Shown here piece after piece: positions 48,722 to 58,700 of a DNA stretch of 64,000 nt; position 1 is the stretch's first letter, and the number at the start of each line of letters is the position of its first letter. The DNA lies in assembly GCF_026626635.1 (NCBI RefSeq), contig NZ_JAPNKA010000001.1:1612001-1676000 (forward strand), written 5' to 3'. The notes beneath the pieces are model-generated. The model did not search any database, was not told where the DNA came from, and saw nothing but the letters and a program-made list of their open reading frames with translations. A program made the translations under genes and the position numbers. Source of the DNA: Archangium lansingense (GTDB lineage Bacteria > Myxococcota > Myxococcia > Myxococcales > Myxococcaceae).

Positions 48722-49192
48722 ATGAACACGTCCATGAGCAGCTTGCTCGAAGAGGTCTCCCGCGAGCACTTTCCGCAGCCTCCTGCCACCCCCGAGGAAA
48801 TCGAAGAATTCGAGCGCCGGGTGGGCTGGAAGTTGGATCCGGATCTGCGCGCCTTCTACCTGCACTGCAATGGGGCATCACTCATTCGATGGCAGGATTC
48901 ACCTTATAAGCTTCTACCCTTGTCGAAGATCATCCGGGCGCGGGTAGCCATTCGTCGCGAAGATGATGACAAGTGGGGCCCCGCCTCAATGTATGCGCTC
49001 TGCTACGTGCGTGATGGCAACTATGTCGTTCTGGACGTGAGCCGCCAGGTAGACGGGCGATATCCACTCATGGATGGAGACCATGAGACCTGGCCCGACC
49101 CGGAATACCGCACGCAGATCGCCAGCTCGTTCTCGGAGTTCCTGGCGCAGGTCCTCCGCACGCGGCGCAGCCTCTACTGGCTACCGGAGTGA
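48722..49192 (+). CDS. SUKH (SMI1/KNR4) family immunity protein
   Basis: A 156-residue protein with the SUKH signature: PATPEEIEEFERRVGWKLDPDLRAFYLHCNGASL, KLLPLSKIIRARVA, YVVLDVSR near the middle and SSFSEFLAQVLRTRRSLYW at the end. SUKH proteins are common immunity partners of polymorphic nuclease toxins. The ATG follows the toxin fragment's stop by two bases. Frame intact. Its last 19 bp overlap the end of the convergent membrane-protein gene. Whether it protects against the truncated SitA6-like toxin or a more distant one is open. Confidence 0.8.
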   Translation: MNTSMSSLLEEVSREHFPQPPATPEEIEEFERRVGWKLDPDLRAFYLHCNGASLIRWQDSPYKLLPLSKIIRARVAIRREDDDKWGPASMYALCYVRDGNYVVLDVSRQVDGRYPLMDGDHETWPDPEYRTQIASSFSEFLAQVLRTRRSLYWLPE

Positions 49193-49725
49193 CGAAGAGG
49201 CGCGCTCCCGTTGGACTCCGGCGTCACCTGGGCAGGACGGCCCAGGCTCGCGATGTCGACGGTCAACAACTGGTACAGCAGCACGTCCCACCACCAGAAG
49301 AAGAGCGCGCTGAACTTCACGTAGACGAGCGGTGCGTTCGTCCACACCTGCAGGGGGAGGTGAAACACCTGGTCGGCGACGAAGCCCGCCAGCCACTCGC
49401 CCGCCCAGCACACCGTTCCAGCAATCACCATCCGCTTCACCAGTCCCACGTCCCGGCGCAGGAACCAGAAGAAGTTCAAGCACCAGATGATGACCACCGA
49501 GCCTGCCCACAGTCCCAGGCTCTCGAAGGAGAACCAGTGGTAGGGCGAGCGGGGATAGGTCCACCCGGGCTCGCCCGTGAGCTTCCAGTAGAGCTGGTTC
49601 TGCAGCAGCTCCACGAACCAGAAGATGGGCGTCACGTAGCTGACGTGAAAGGCCAGCGAGCCGAGATACCCGGCCACCCTCCGCTGCGTACCGCTGCCTG
49701 ACGACTCCGCCCCATCGCTCGACAC
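49174..49725 (-). CDS. hypothetical membrane protein
   Basis: A 183-residue membrane protein with a GTG start preceded by GAGGAGGAGG; an upstream GTG in the same frame has no such site. Several hydrophobic, Trp-rich segments: AFHVSYVTPIFWFVELL, LGLWAGSVVIIWCLNFFWFL, RMVIAGTVCWAGEWLAGF and VKFSALFFWWWDVLLYQLL. The segment YPRSPYHWFSFESLGLW is likely periplasmic. No family recognised; no catalytic motif. It marks the right border of the toxin island. Confidence 0.65.
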   Translation of the reverse strand: MSSDGAESSGSGTQRRVAGYLGSLAFHVSYVTPIFWFVELLQNQLYWKLTGEPGWTYPRSPYHWFSFESLGLWAGSVVIIWCLNFFWFLRRDVGLVKRMVIAGTVCWAGEWLAGFVADQVFHLPLQVWTNAPLVYVKFSALFFWWWDVLLYQLLTVDIASLGRPAQVTPESNGSAPLRHSGSQ

Positions 49726-49963
49726 AGTGGCCTCCTCCTCGGCCCGGTCTGCCCGAGCGCGGTACCTCGTTCGCTCGAGTCTGCCATGCGCGGACTCAGG
49801 CACCGGGGCTCGAGAGCGCCTCTACACAGGGAAGTCAGAGGTGTGTCTGGAAGCCACATGGCTGCTGGATGCCCACCAGTCACATGCCTGCTCCCATGGC
49901 AAGGGTGGGCTGAAGGGCTGGCGGTGCTCCGCAGCGGGCTCTGTTCGCGGTACAACAGAGGCC

Positions 49964-51217
49964 ATGCGTACCCCCGTCGTGTATGTGGCCGGCCTGCTGG
50001 CACTCGCACTGGCCTCCGGCCCCGCCAGGGCTCAGGAGGGTGGTCTCGGGCTGGACCTGTCCGGCGATTCGAGCACCCAGAGCAACGAGCAGTCAGAGGA
50101 CTCTGGTGAGGGCACTCCGCAGGATGCTGGGAACCTGGGCCTGGACCTGAGCGGCGGTACCGCGGGGGCAGACCTGCAGCCGCGCTTCGCACTGGTGGGG
50201 TTGGACACGCCCGAGCGCGCTGGTGCCGCGGCGGCGAAGCGGTGGGTGGGCTGGCTCCAGTCGGTGGCGCTGCGCACCGGCCGGGTGGTGAAGGTCTCTG
50301 ACCCCGCCGGAGCTCGGGAGCAGCTCGCGTCGGACTATGCGTCCGCTCTGCGCTGCGAGGAGCCCTCGTGCTTGAGCGGGCCGGCGGAGACGCTCGACGC
50401 GGACCTGCTCACCACGGCGCGTCTGGCGCTGGAGGACGAAGGCTGGACGCTGCGGCTGTGGACGTACGACCGGGACCGGGGCGTGGTGGAGACGGACGTG
50501 GTCCGGGGCCGCAAGCCGACCGACAGCAACTTCATCCGCGAGGCGGGCACCGTGCTGTCCAAGCGGGTGACGGAGCTGGCCAGGCCGCGCTCGATGCTCA
50601 AGGTGTCCAGCAACGTGTCCCAGGCGGTGGTGCGCGTGGGCGAGCGCATGCTGGGCGTGGGCAATGTCGAGGTGAAGCTGCCGCCCGGTGAGGTGCAGCT
50701 CTTCGTGGAGGCCGACGAATACTCCACCTATACGAAGACGCTGACGCTTGCCCCGGGTGAGACGCTGGAGGTGGCGGCTCGGCTGGAGCTCAATGGGCCC
50801 GCGCCGGATGGCCCCCCGGCAGACGCTGTCGCGAGCGCGAAGAAGAAGAAGTCGAGCAGCAAGTCCTCCGGAGGCCCCTCCCTCTTCAGCCGTCCCGCCT
50901 TCTACACCACGGTGCTGGGGCTGGCGGCGGTGGGCGCGGGCGTGGCCATGGGCATGGGCCTCCAGGGCAAGGTCCAGGACGCCAACGGGGACGGGGTGAT
51001 GGACCTGTCGCGCACCGAGTACCTGGCCCTCCGGCAGCAGTCGATGCTTTCCACGGCGCTCATGGCGGGCGGTGGCGCGGTGGCGGGCGGCAGCCTGCTG
51101 TGGCTCGTCGTCGTCCCGGCACGCTCCGAGCCGGTGTCCTCCTCGGTGGCCCCCGTTTCCAGCGGGAAGGGCACCAGCAGCACGGCGCTGCACTTCGTGA
51201 TTGGCGGGAGCTTCTGA
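49964..51217 (+). CDS. exported PEGA-domain protein
   Basis: A 417-residue protein. Signal peptide MRTPVVYVAGLLALALASGPARA is followed by two similar motifs GLGLDLSGD and GLGLDLSGG (L-D-L-S-G). A folded region follows (FALVGLDTPERAGAAAAKRWVGWL; LTTARLALEDEGWTLRLWTYDRDR). A PEGA domain lies around residues 210-285 (RSMLKVSSNVSQAVVRVGERMLGVGNVEVKLPPGEVQLFVEADEY), then a Lys/Ser-rich linker, and two transmembrane helices at the C-terminus. PEGA domains bind cell-wall or surface ligands. The downstream Cys-rich gene follows after 2 bp. Confidence 0.75.
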   Translation: MRTPVVYVAGLLALALASGPARAQEGGLGLDLSGDSSTQSNEQSEDSGEGTPQDAGNLGLDLSGGTAGADLQPRFALVGLDTPERAGAAAAKRWVGWLQSVALRTGRVVKVSDPAGAREQLASDYASALRCEEPSCLSGPAETLDADLLTTARLALEDEGWTLRLWTYDRDRGVVETDVVRGRKPTDSNFIREAGTVLSKRVTELARPRSMLKVSSNVSQAVVRVGERMLGVGNVEVKLPPGEVQLFVEADEYSTYTKTLTLAPGETLEVAARLELNGPAPDGPPADAVASAKKKKSSSKSSGGPSLFSRPAFYTTVLGLAAVGAGVAMGMGLQGKVQDANGDGVMDLSRTEYLALRQQSMLSTALMAGGGAVAGGSLLWLVVVPARSEPVSSSVAPVSSGKGTSSTALHFVIGGSF

Positions 51218-51219
51218 AT

Positions 51220-52641
51220 ATGAAGTCCTTCTCTTCCCTCGTTTGCTGTCTGGTGCTCGCGCTGTCTGCCGCGGGCTGTTGGGTGCCGGAGCTTTCGGAC
51301 GACGCCGTCTTCAGCTGTGACGCGCCCGAAGACTGCGCCGCCGAAGGCGCGGTGTGTGTCTCCCGCGCGAACCAGCGCGGCTTCTGCTGCATGCCCACCG
51401 CCGAGGTGTGCAACGGCAAGGACGACAACTGCGATGGCCAGCTGGACAACCTGGCCAACCCTCCCGCCGAGCTGTGCAACGGCCTCGATGACGACTGCGA
51501 CGGCAAGGCGGACGAGGACTTCAACTTCCAGTCCGACATCGCCCACTGTGGCGGGTGCGGCAAGGCCTGCGACGTCGAGACCCAGCGGTGCAGCGCGGGC
51601 TCCTGCGTGGCGCGCGGCGAGCTGGTCTGCGATGACGGAATCGACAACGACGGCACCGAGGGCACGGACTGCGTGGACCCCGATTGCGACAAGCTGTCGT
51701 GCGGCACTGGCTGCCTCTGCGACAACGGCAAGGCCAACGAGCTGGTCTGCGATGACGGCCTCGACAACGACCGCAACGAGGGCGCGGACTGCGCGGACTC
51801 CGACTGCGACAACCAGCTGCGCACGTGCGCGGCTGGCGAGACCGAGAAGAACTGTATCTGCACCGGTCGTCAGCTCGACGAGGTCGCGTGCGGCGACGGC
51901 GCCGACAACGACAAGGATGGTGACACCGACTGCACGGATTTGGGGTGCTCCAACAAGTCGTGTGGCACCGGCTGTGTCTGCGAGAGCTTCATCAAGAAGG
52001 AGATCGCTTGCGGCGACGGCCTCAACAACGACGGCCGCGAGGGCACGGACTGCGCGGACCCGGACTGCGCCAACCAGTCGTGCGGCACCGGCTGCCTCTG
52101 CCAGGGCGGCAAGGCCGTGGAGATCGTGTGCAGCGACGGCGTCAACAACGACGGTACCGAGGGCACGGACTGCGCGGACTCCGACTGCAACGGCAAGGAG
52201 TGCAGCAGCAGCGGCGGTTGCACGTGCTCGGGTGGAAACAAGCTGGAGACCACGTGCAATGACAACGTGGACAACAACGGCAACGGCGGGATCGATTGTG
52301 TCTCCGGCAATTCGGACGCCAACTGCGTCAGTGGGACCTGCGGCACGGGCTGCGCCTTCGTCAACTGCGTCAAGACGGAGACGACCTGCACCGACGTCAC
52401 CGACAACGATGGGGATGGGCCGATCGACTGCGCGGACAGCGACTGCAACAACAAGTCGTGTGGCACCAACTGCATCTGCTCGGGCGGGGTGAAGAAGGAG
52501 AACTCCTGCACCGATCGCGCCGATAACGACGGTGACACCTTGATCGACTGCGCGGACAAGGTGGATTGTCCCGCCAACTCGACCTGCACCCGGAGCAACG
52601 GTAACGCTGGAAAGTGCCAGAGCAACGGTACTTGCGCGTGA
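51220..52641 (+). CDS. Cys-rich repeat lipoprotein with MopE-like motifs
   Basis: A 473-residue lipoprotein; signal MKSFSSLVCCLVLALSAAGC with a lipobox. Near residues 55-110 two MopE-like metal-binding motifs stand (CNGKDDNCDG, CNGLDDDCDG). The rest consists of about seven to eight repeats of 40-46 residues with the pattern C.DG.DNDGTEGTDC.D.DC....CGTGC.C. Each repeat has several conserved Cys and Asp, suggesting disulfides and bound metal or calcium. No catalytic motif. The 3' end is followed by a terminator-like hairpin. Surface or extracellular adhesion or metal binding is likely. Confidence 0.75.
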   Translation: MKSFSSLVCCLVLALSAAGCWVPELSDDAVFSCDAPEDCAAEGAVCVSRANQRGFCCMPTAEVCNGKDDNCDGQLDNLANPPAELCNGLDDDCDGKADEDFNFQSDIAHCGGCGKACDVETQRCSAGSCVARGELVCDDGIDNDGTEGTDCVDPDCDKLSCGTGCLCDNGKANELVCDDGLDNDRNEGADCADSDCDNQLRTCAAGETEKNCICTGRQLDEVACGDGADNDKDGDTDCTDLGCSNKSCGTGCVCESFIKKEIACGDGLNNDGREGTDCADPDCANQSCGTGCLCQGGKAVEIVCSDGVNNDGTEGTDCADSDCNGKECSSSGGCTCSGGNKLETTCNDNVDNNGNGGIDCVSGNSDANCVSGTCGTGCAFVNCVKTETTCTDVTDNDGDGPIDCADSDCNNKSCGTNCICSGGVKKENSCTDRADNDGDTLIDCADKVDCPANSTCTRSNGNAGKCQSNGTCA

Positions 52642-52671
52642 GGGGGTGCGGTTGATGCACTCCTGGGCGCG

Positions 52672-52693
52672 GGCTCGCCCCTCGGGGCGGGCC
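52672..52693 (+). terminator. possible terminator after the Cys-rich lipoprotein gene
   Basis: Ten-base arms GGCTCGCCCC and GGGGCGGGCC (one G-T pair) with almost no loop, followed by TCTTCCC. It lies 30 bases beyond the stop codon. The trailing T content is low, so the strength is uncertain. Confidence 0.45.
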
Positions 52694-52818
52694 TCTTCCC
52701 ACTGATGGCTCCTTGGCGCCGTCCGCCGCCTTGGGTGGGACAGAAGAGTCGTCACCCTGGCGACAACGTTGGACACGTGGGTTGCCGGGGATTGAGAGGA
52801 TGAAAAGCTTTGCCGCCC

Positions 52819-54276
52819 ATGCGCGGCGACGACCTCATCTCGGGCACGGTGCTCTCAGGCAGCTTCCAAGCCGCAGACGGTTCGACAATCGCGGACCGCG
52901 AGCTTCAGGAAGGCGCCATTCTCGGCAGCTACCAACTGGAGCGCCTGCTAGGCGAGGGCTCCATGGGCCAGGTGTTCCAGGCCCGCCACACACGGCTCGG
53001 GCGCCAGGTGGCCCTCAAGGTGCTGCGCTCCGCCTTCGCCCATGATGGCGGCTTCGTGCGGCGCTTCTTCCAGGAGGCGCGCGCCGTCAATCAGATCAAC
53101 CACGAGCACATCGTGGAGATCTTCGACTTCATCGAAGATGAGCAGCAGGGGCATGTTTACTGCGTGATGGAGCTGTTGCGCGGGCAGAGCCTCTCCGCCC
53201 TCCTGAAGGAGGAGCGGCTCTCCGTGTCACGCATCCGCCGCATCCTGGTGCAGGTGTGCGCGGCCCTGAGCGCGGCACACCGGCTCGGGGTCGTGCACCG
53301 GGACATCAAGCCGGACAACCTCTTCGTCACCCACAAGGGCGGGCAGCAGGACTTCGTGAAGGTGCTCGACTTCGGGGTGGCCAAGCTGCTCACCGCCGAG
53401 GGCACCAGTGGGACGCTGGACGGCACCATCATTGGCACGCCCACGTACATGTCGCCGGAGCAGGCGGCGGGCCTCCCGGTGGATCACCGCGCGGACATCT
53501 ACGCGGTGGGCACCGTCCTCTACGAGCTGCTCAGCGGGCAGCCGCCGTTCCAAGCGTCCAATTTCGGCCAGCTCATGGTGAAGATCCTCACCGAGCCGCC
53601 GCCTCCGCTGCCCTCGCACACCCCGGCGGGAGAGCCGGTGCCGCAGGTGCTGGCACAGCTCGCCTTGCGCTGCCTGGCCAAGGAGCCCGGGGACCGGCCG
53701 CAGCAGCTCGCCGAGGTCATTACCGCGCTGTTGGTGGGGGCGGGGCCGGAGTCGGTGCCTTCCCCGGTGCTCTCTGAAGATGAGCGGCCCACGCAGCCCA
53801 TGGCGGTACCCGCGGCCCTGTTCGGTGCGCGGCGCCCGTGGCCGCTGATCGCCGCGGGTGTGGTGGCCGTGGCCGTCGCGGGGCTCTCGCTCGCATGGGG
53901 CGTGCATCGTGGCGCCTCCCCGGTCGTGGCGGGAGAGCTGGCCGCGCTGGCGCCCGTCACCCTCACCGTGCACTCGGTGCCCGAGGGCGCGCGGGTGGTG
54001 CGAGCCGACACCGGCGAGGCGCTCGGAGTGACGCCGCTGGTGAAGCAACTGCCGCGGGCCGCCAATCCGCTGGGCCTTCGGGTGGAGCTGGCCGGCTTCG
54101 CACCGAGCGAGCAGGAGGTACGGCTCGACTCGTCTGCCACCCTCGAGGTTCCTCTTGTCCCGGCGGTGGCGCCGCAGCCGGGCCACCCAGCGGCGCGGGA
54201 GCCCTCACGTACCCCTGTCCACCGTCAGCAGAATCCCGGAGTGCGCGATGACGTCATTGATCCATTCGCTCGCTGA
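52819..54276 (+). CDS. Hanks-type Ser/Thr protein kinase with PEGA domain
   Basis: A 485-residue membrane kinase. Kinase domain residues about 35-300: glycine loop LGEGSMGQVF, ATP Lys in VALKVL, HRDIKPDNLF, DFGVAKLL and activation/APE region IIGTPTYMSPEQAAG. A transmembrane helix follows near 337-358 (WPLIAAGVVAVAVAGLSLAWGV). After it comes a PEGA domain (LTVHSVPEGARVVRADTGEALGVTPLVKQLP). All catalytic residues are present. It lies in a cluster of surface and signalling genes and overlaps the start of the next gene by 29 bp. Confidence 0.9.
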   Translation: MRGDDLISGTVLSGSFQAADGSTIADRELQEGAILGSYQLERLLGEGSMGQVFQARHTRLGRQVALKVLRSAFAHDGGFVRRFFQEARAVNQINHEHIVEIFDFIEDEQQGHVYCVMELLRGQSLSALLKEERLSVSRIRRILVQVCAALSAAHRLGVVHRDIKPDNLFVTHKGGQQDFVKVLDFGVAKLLTAEGTSGTLDGTIIGTPTYMSPEQAAGLPVDHRADIYAVGTVLYELLSGQPPFQASNFGQLMVKILTEPPPPLPSHTPAGEPVPQVLAQLALRCLAKEPGDRPQQLAEVITALLVGAGPESVPSPVLSEDERPTQPMAVPAALFGARRPWPLIAAGVVAVAVAGLSLAWGVHRGASPVVAGELAALAPVTLTVHSVPEGARVVRADTGEALGVTPLVKQLPRAANPLGLRVELAGFAPSEQEVRLDSSATLEVPLVPAVAPQPGHPAAREPSRTPVHRQQNPGVRDDVIDPFAR

Positions 54277-54940
54277 TCGCTCCGTGCTGCCGGTGCTGGT
54301 GGCGGTGGTGCTCGCCGTGTCGCCCCTGACAGCGCGCGCTGCCAACGTGGACGGGGGCTCCGAGGTGGAGTCCCAGGCCCGTGCGAAATTCTCCGAGGGC
54401 AACCTCGCCTATGACCTGGGCGAGTTCCAGAAGGCCCTGGACGCCTACAGCGAGGCGTACCGGCTGATGCCGCTGCCGGGCTTCCTCTTCAATATCGCCC
54501 AGTGCCACCGGCAGCTGGGCCGCCCCGAGCGCGCGGGCTTCTTCTACCGACGCTACCTGACGCTCTCGAAGGAGGAGCCGTCCAACGCCGCGCTGGTGAA
54601 GGAGCTCATCGCGGAGGTGGAGGAGTCCGTGCGCAAGGAGCAGGAGCGGCGCCTGACGCGCGAGGAGACGGCGAGGGATCAGGCGAAGGCCGCGGCGCTG
54701 CGGGCGCAGGCGGAGGCGACCGCCGCGCGCCGGGTCCAGCAGGGTGAGGGCAGGCGCACCCTTGCGCCCCGAGCTCGCGCGCCCGGTCAGGCCGAGGCCG
54801 AGGTGAAGGGCGGGGACAGCCTGTTGAAGAAGTGGTGGGTATGGGCGGGAGCGGGCGCCGTGGCGGTGATCGCCGGCGGTGTCATCTACGCGGCCACCGC
54901 GCCCCAGCCGCGCCCCACCACGCTGGGCACCGTGCGCTAG
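54248..54940 (+). CDS. exported TPR-containing protein
   Basis: A 230-residue protein with a signal peptide (LPVLVAVVLAVSPLTARA) and one or two TPR units (RAKFSEGNLAYDLGEFQKALDAYSEAYRLMPLPGFLFNIAQCHRQLG; RAGFFYRRYLTL). It has a long charged helix (KEQERRLTREETARDQAKAAALRAQAEATAARR, coiled-coil-like) and a C-terminal transmembrane helix (KWWVWAGAGAVAVIAGGVIYAATA). Its start overlaps the kinase end by 29 bp, so translation is coupled and the two may act together, the TPR protein perhaps as an envelope partner or substrate of the kinase. Confidence 0.75.
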   Translation: MTSLIHSLADRSVLPVLVAVVLAVSPLTARAANVDGGSEVESQARAKFSEGNLAYDLGEFQKALDAYSEAYRLMPLPGFLFNIAQCHRQLGRPERAGFFYRRYLTLSKEEPSNAALVKELIAEVEESVRKEQERRLTREETARDQAKAAALRAQAEATAARRVQQGEGRRTLAPRARAPGQAEAEVKGGDSLLKKWWVWAGAGAVAVIAGGVIYAATAPQPRPTTLGTVR

Positions 54941-54964
54941 TGCGGGGCCGGACGCCCCGGGCGT

Positions 54965-55588
54965 TCAGGCCGGGGTCTCCTGAGTCCCGCCCCGCTGGTG
55001 GGCGAGCATCAGCGCCGCCGTGTGGCCCATGCGGGTGTGGAAGCTCTCGGCATCGTGGAAGGTGAGCCGCACGTCGCCCAGCTGGAGCTGCATGCCGGAC
55101 TCCAGCAGCAGGTTCTGTCCGGGCCGCATCCGCTTGCCGCTGAGCATGGCCGGCCCTCCCTGGGCCAGCGCCTCCACCATCCACCGGCCGTCTGGCTGGG
55201 TGTGGAGCACCAGGTGCTCGCGTGACACCGTGGCGTCGTTGATGACGAAGTCGTTGTGCGAGGCCCTTCCCAGCGACAGCACCTCTCGCCCCGGAGCCGT
55301 CGCCAGCTCGAAGCACATGGCATCTCCCGAGGGCAGGCAGTCGCGGAGATCCGAGGTGGGCAGCCGGGTGGTGCCGTGGTTCTGCTCGCTGTTCTCCGGG
55401 ACGTTCCACACCCCTGCCTCCCACACCAGCCAGCAGTGTGGGTAGCGGGCTCGGAACTTCTCCTTGAGTGCGAGGTGCTGCCGCACGAGCAGCGAGAGCA
55501 GCAGGGAACGCGCCATGAGGCGGGAGAGAAACACCTTCGGGGCGTGATCGCCACTACTCCCGTCGTCGGGAGTCTCCGGGTTGTCCAA
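54965..55588 (-). CDS. FHA domain protein
   Basis: A 207-residue protein. The C-terminal half is an FHA domain (EVLSLGRASHNDFVINDATVSREHLVLHTQPDGRWMVEALA), with conserved R, S..H and N-like positions for phosphothreonine recognition. The N-terminal region (about residues 20-95) is helical and basic without a known domain. FHA proteins read phosphothreonine marks, often those of Hanks kinases such as the PEGA kinase next door. It is convergent with the TPR gene, 24 bp apart. No signal peptide, hence cytoplasmic. Confidence 0.8.
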   Translation of the reverse strand: MDNPETPDDGSSGDHAPKVFLSRLMARSLLLSLLVRQHLALKEKFRARYPHCWLVWEAGVWNVPENSEQNHGTTRLPTSDLRDCLPSGDAMCFELATAPGREVLSLGRASHNDFVINDATVSREHLVLHTQPDGRWMVEALAQGGPAMLSGKRMRPGQNLLLESGMQLQLGDVRLTFHDAESFHTRMGHTAALMLAHQRGGTQETPA

Positions 55589-55772
55589 GAGTGCGCGTTT
55601 GGAAGGCGGGTTTGCGGGCCAAAGCAGGCGTCCAACCGGGGGGTAGGGATTTTCCCCAGGCCCACCTCCGGCGTAAGGTGTCGCTCAAATGTTTCAGTGG
55701 GCTTCACATGGTTGTCACAAACCCGGAGCCCACTGCGCAGGTCCAACCAACCCACAACCCCCCAGGGACTGC

Positions 55773-58700
55773 ATGCGCAATCACCCCCGCCTACTCCTCG
55801 CACTGTTGAGTGCAGGACTGCTCCTGCTCACCGCGTGCCCATCAGAGCAATGCGGCAATGGCCGCGTCGAGGGCAAGGAGCAATGTGACGACGGCAACAC
55901 CTCCAATGGTGACGGCTGTTCGAGGACCTGTACGAACGAGGTCGCCCCGGCCGTCTGCGGCAATGGCGAGGCGGAGGTAGGCGAGGCGTGTGACGACGGC
56001 AACTCCGTCAACGGTGACGGCTGCCAGAACGACTGCAGCGTCACCAAGCCGGGGGATGAAGTCCTGTCCGTGTGCGGCAACGGGAAGCGGGAGATCTTCG
56101 AGGCGTGCGACGACGGCAACACGACGAACGGTGACGGGTGCGAGAGCACCTGCGTGGTCACGCCGCTGGCGCAGACAACGTGCCCCGGGGCGGCGAGCCT
56201 GCCGCAGCCGGAAGAGGGTGCCACCTGTAAGGTGACTCCGGGCGCCGCCGACAACAAGGCGCGCCTCTACATGGGCGTGGTGCTGATGGATGGCAAGACG
56301 CTCATCGGTGGCCAGGTACTGGTGGACGACAAGGGCGTGATCGCGTGCTCGTCGTGCGACTGCTCGGGTGTGCCCGCCGCGACCGGGGCCACGAGCATCT
56401 CCTGCCCGCAGGGTGTCATCTCCCCGGCGCTCATCAACGCGCACGACCACATCGACTTCCAGAGGGGGCCGGAGAACTGGACCGCGGAGCGCTACGAGCA
56501 CCGTCACGACTGGCGCGTGGGCGGGGCCGCGCATGCCGGGCACACCCGGATTGCCGCTGGCAGCACCGCGACCGACCTCGGCGTGCGCTGGGCCGAGCTG
56601 CGCCAGGTGATGGCGGGCACCACCGCCATCGTCAGCAGCGGCGGCCGTCCCGGCTTCCTGCGCGACCTGAACTCCTTTGGCACGGCCCAGGAGGGCCTCG
56701 GCGAGCCGAAGGTGAACTTCCAGACCTTCCCCATCGGTGACTCCGCCGGCGAGGAGCTGGAGAGCGGGTGCGGCTACAAGACCCCCCTCGACTCGCCGAG
56801 CGCGATTCCGCCCCTGTCGGCCTATATGCCGCACATCGCCGAGGGCATCTCGACCTCGGCGCGCAATGAGTTCCTCTGCCTGTCCGGCCAGGGCGAGGGC
56901 AGCAAGGATGTGCTGACGTCGCGCACGGCCATCATCCACGGCGTCGGCCTCACGGCGGTGGACATCGCCAAGATGGCCGAGCGTGGCACGGGCCTCATCT
57001 GGTCGCCGCGCACCAACATCGCCCTGTACGGCGACACGGCCATGGTCACCACCTACAAGCAGATGGGCGTGAACATCGCGCTGGGCACGGACTGGCTGCA
57101 GGCGGGCTCCATGAACATCCTGCGCGAGCTGCGGTGCGCCAGCTACCTCAACCAGTCGCACTACTCGCAGGCCTTCACCGACGAGGAGCTCTGGCGGATG
57201 GTCACCGTGAACGCGGCGGACCTGACGGACATCTGGGAGAAGCTGGGCCGTATCGCCCCCGGCAAGGTGGCGGACCTGGCCATCTTCAAGCTGAAAGACA
57301 ACGCCTTCTCGCCGCACCGCGCCGTCATCCAGGCCAATCCGGACGACGTGGTCCTCACCGTGCGTGGCGGCAAGCCGCTCTACGGCGACAAGGCCGTGGT
57401 GGACGCGCTGACCGTGGGCGCGGCGGACCCCTGCGAGGAGCTGCCCGTGTGCGGCAGCACCAAGGCCGCGTGCGTGAAGTCCGAGACGGGCAAGACCCTC
57501 GCCGAGCTGAGGGACGCCAACAAGAGCGCCTACGATCTGTTCTTCTGCAGCGATACGGTGCCGACGAACGAGCCCACCTGCGAGCCGCAGCGCACCGCCA
57601 CCACCCCGGTGGCGGCCTCGCAGAACGGCTCCACCCTCTACACCGGCGCGCGCCGGCTCGCCGACTACGACGGTGACGGCGTCGCCAACGCCCAGGACAA
57701 CTGCCCCATCGTCTTCAACCCCGTGCGCCCCATGGACAACGGCGCCCAGGCGGACACCGACTCCGACGGCGTGGGTGATGCGTGCGATCCGTGCCCGCTC
57801 GCGGCCAACTCCACGACCTGCACGGCCGCCAACCCGGCGGACGAGGACGGCGACGGCATCCTCAGCCCCAACGACAACTGCCCCGGCGTGGCCAACGCGG
57901 ACCAGGAGGATACGGACGGCGACTTCCGCGGTGATGTGTGCGACGCGTGCCCCACCGAGAACCCGGGTGACTCGGTCTGCGAGGTCTCCCTCTACGACGT
58001 GAAGAAGCCGGTGAACGGCGTCACCCCGCTCATGGGTTACAACGTCACCATCCCCAGCGCGGTGGTGACGGCCATCGCCGGCAACAGCTACTTCGTCCAG
58101 ATTCCCACGGCGGAGCTGACCAACGGCCCGGAGTGGTCCGGCGCCTACGTCTTCAACTCCTCCTCCACCGCCATCAAGCCCGCCGTCGGTGACCACATCA
58201 AGATCACCTCGGCCCTGGTGGCTGACTACTTCGGGCAGCTCCAGCTCACCAGCGTGACCTTCACGAAGCTGGGCACCGCCGCACAGCCGACGCCCATCAT
58301 CGTCGCCCCATCCGATGTGAACACGGGGGGCTCTCGTGCCGCCGCGCTCGAGAGCGTGTTGGTGGAGCTCCACAACGTCTTCGTGTCCAAGCAGGAGCCC
58401 ACCCCGGGCACTGCCGACAGCGCGCCGACGTACGAGTTCGTCGTCGACACCCATGCGGATGGTACGGAGGTCCAGGGCGTACGCGTGAACGACATCATCT
58501 ACCGGCACCCCATGCCGGCCGTGGGCACGGAGTACCGGAAGGTTCGCGGCATCCTCGAGTGGCGCAACGGCAACTCCAAGGTCGAGCCGCGCAACGTGGA
58601 TGACCTGCTCCTGCCCCCGCCGCCGCTCGCCTCGCTCGGGTCGTCCTCTCCCCAGTTCATCCGGGAGAGCACCACGTGCAGCCCCAACGGGTGCTCGCTC

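Noticed and set aside
50902..52776. 624-codon minus-strand frame with Val/Ala repeats opposite the MopE-like gene
   Set aside because: Periodic antisense of a repetitive plus-strand gene; it has no start region or motif and runs through the terminator hairpin.
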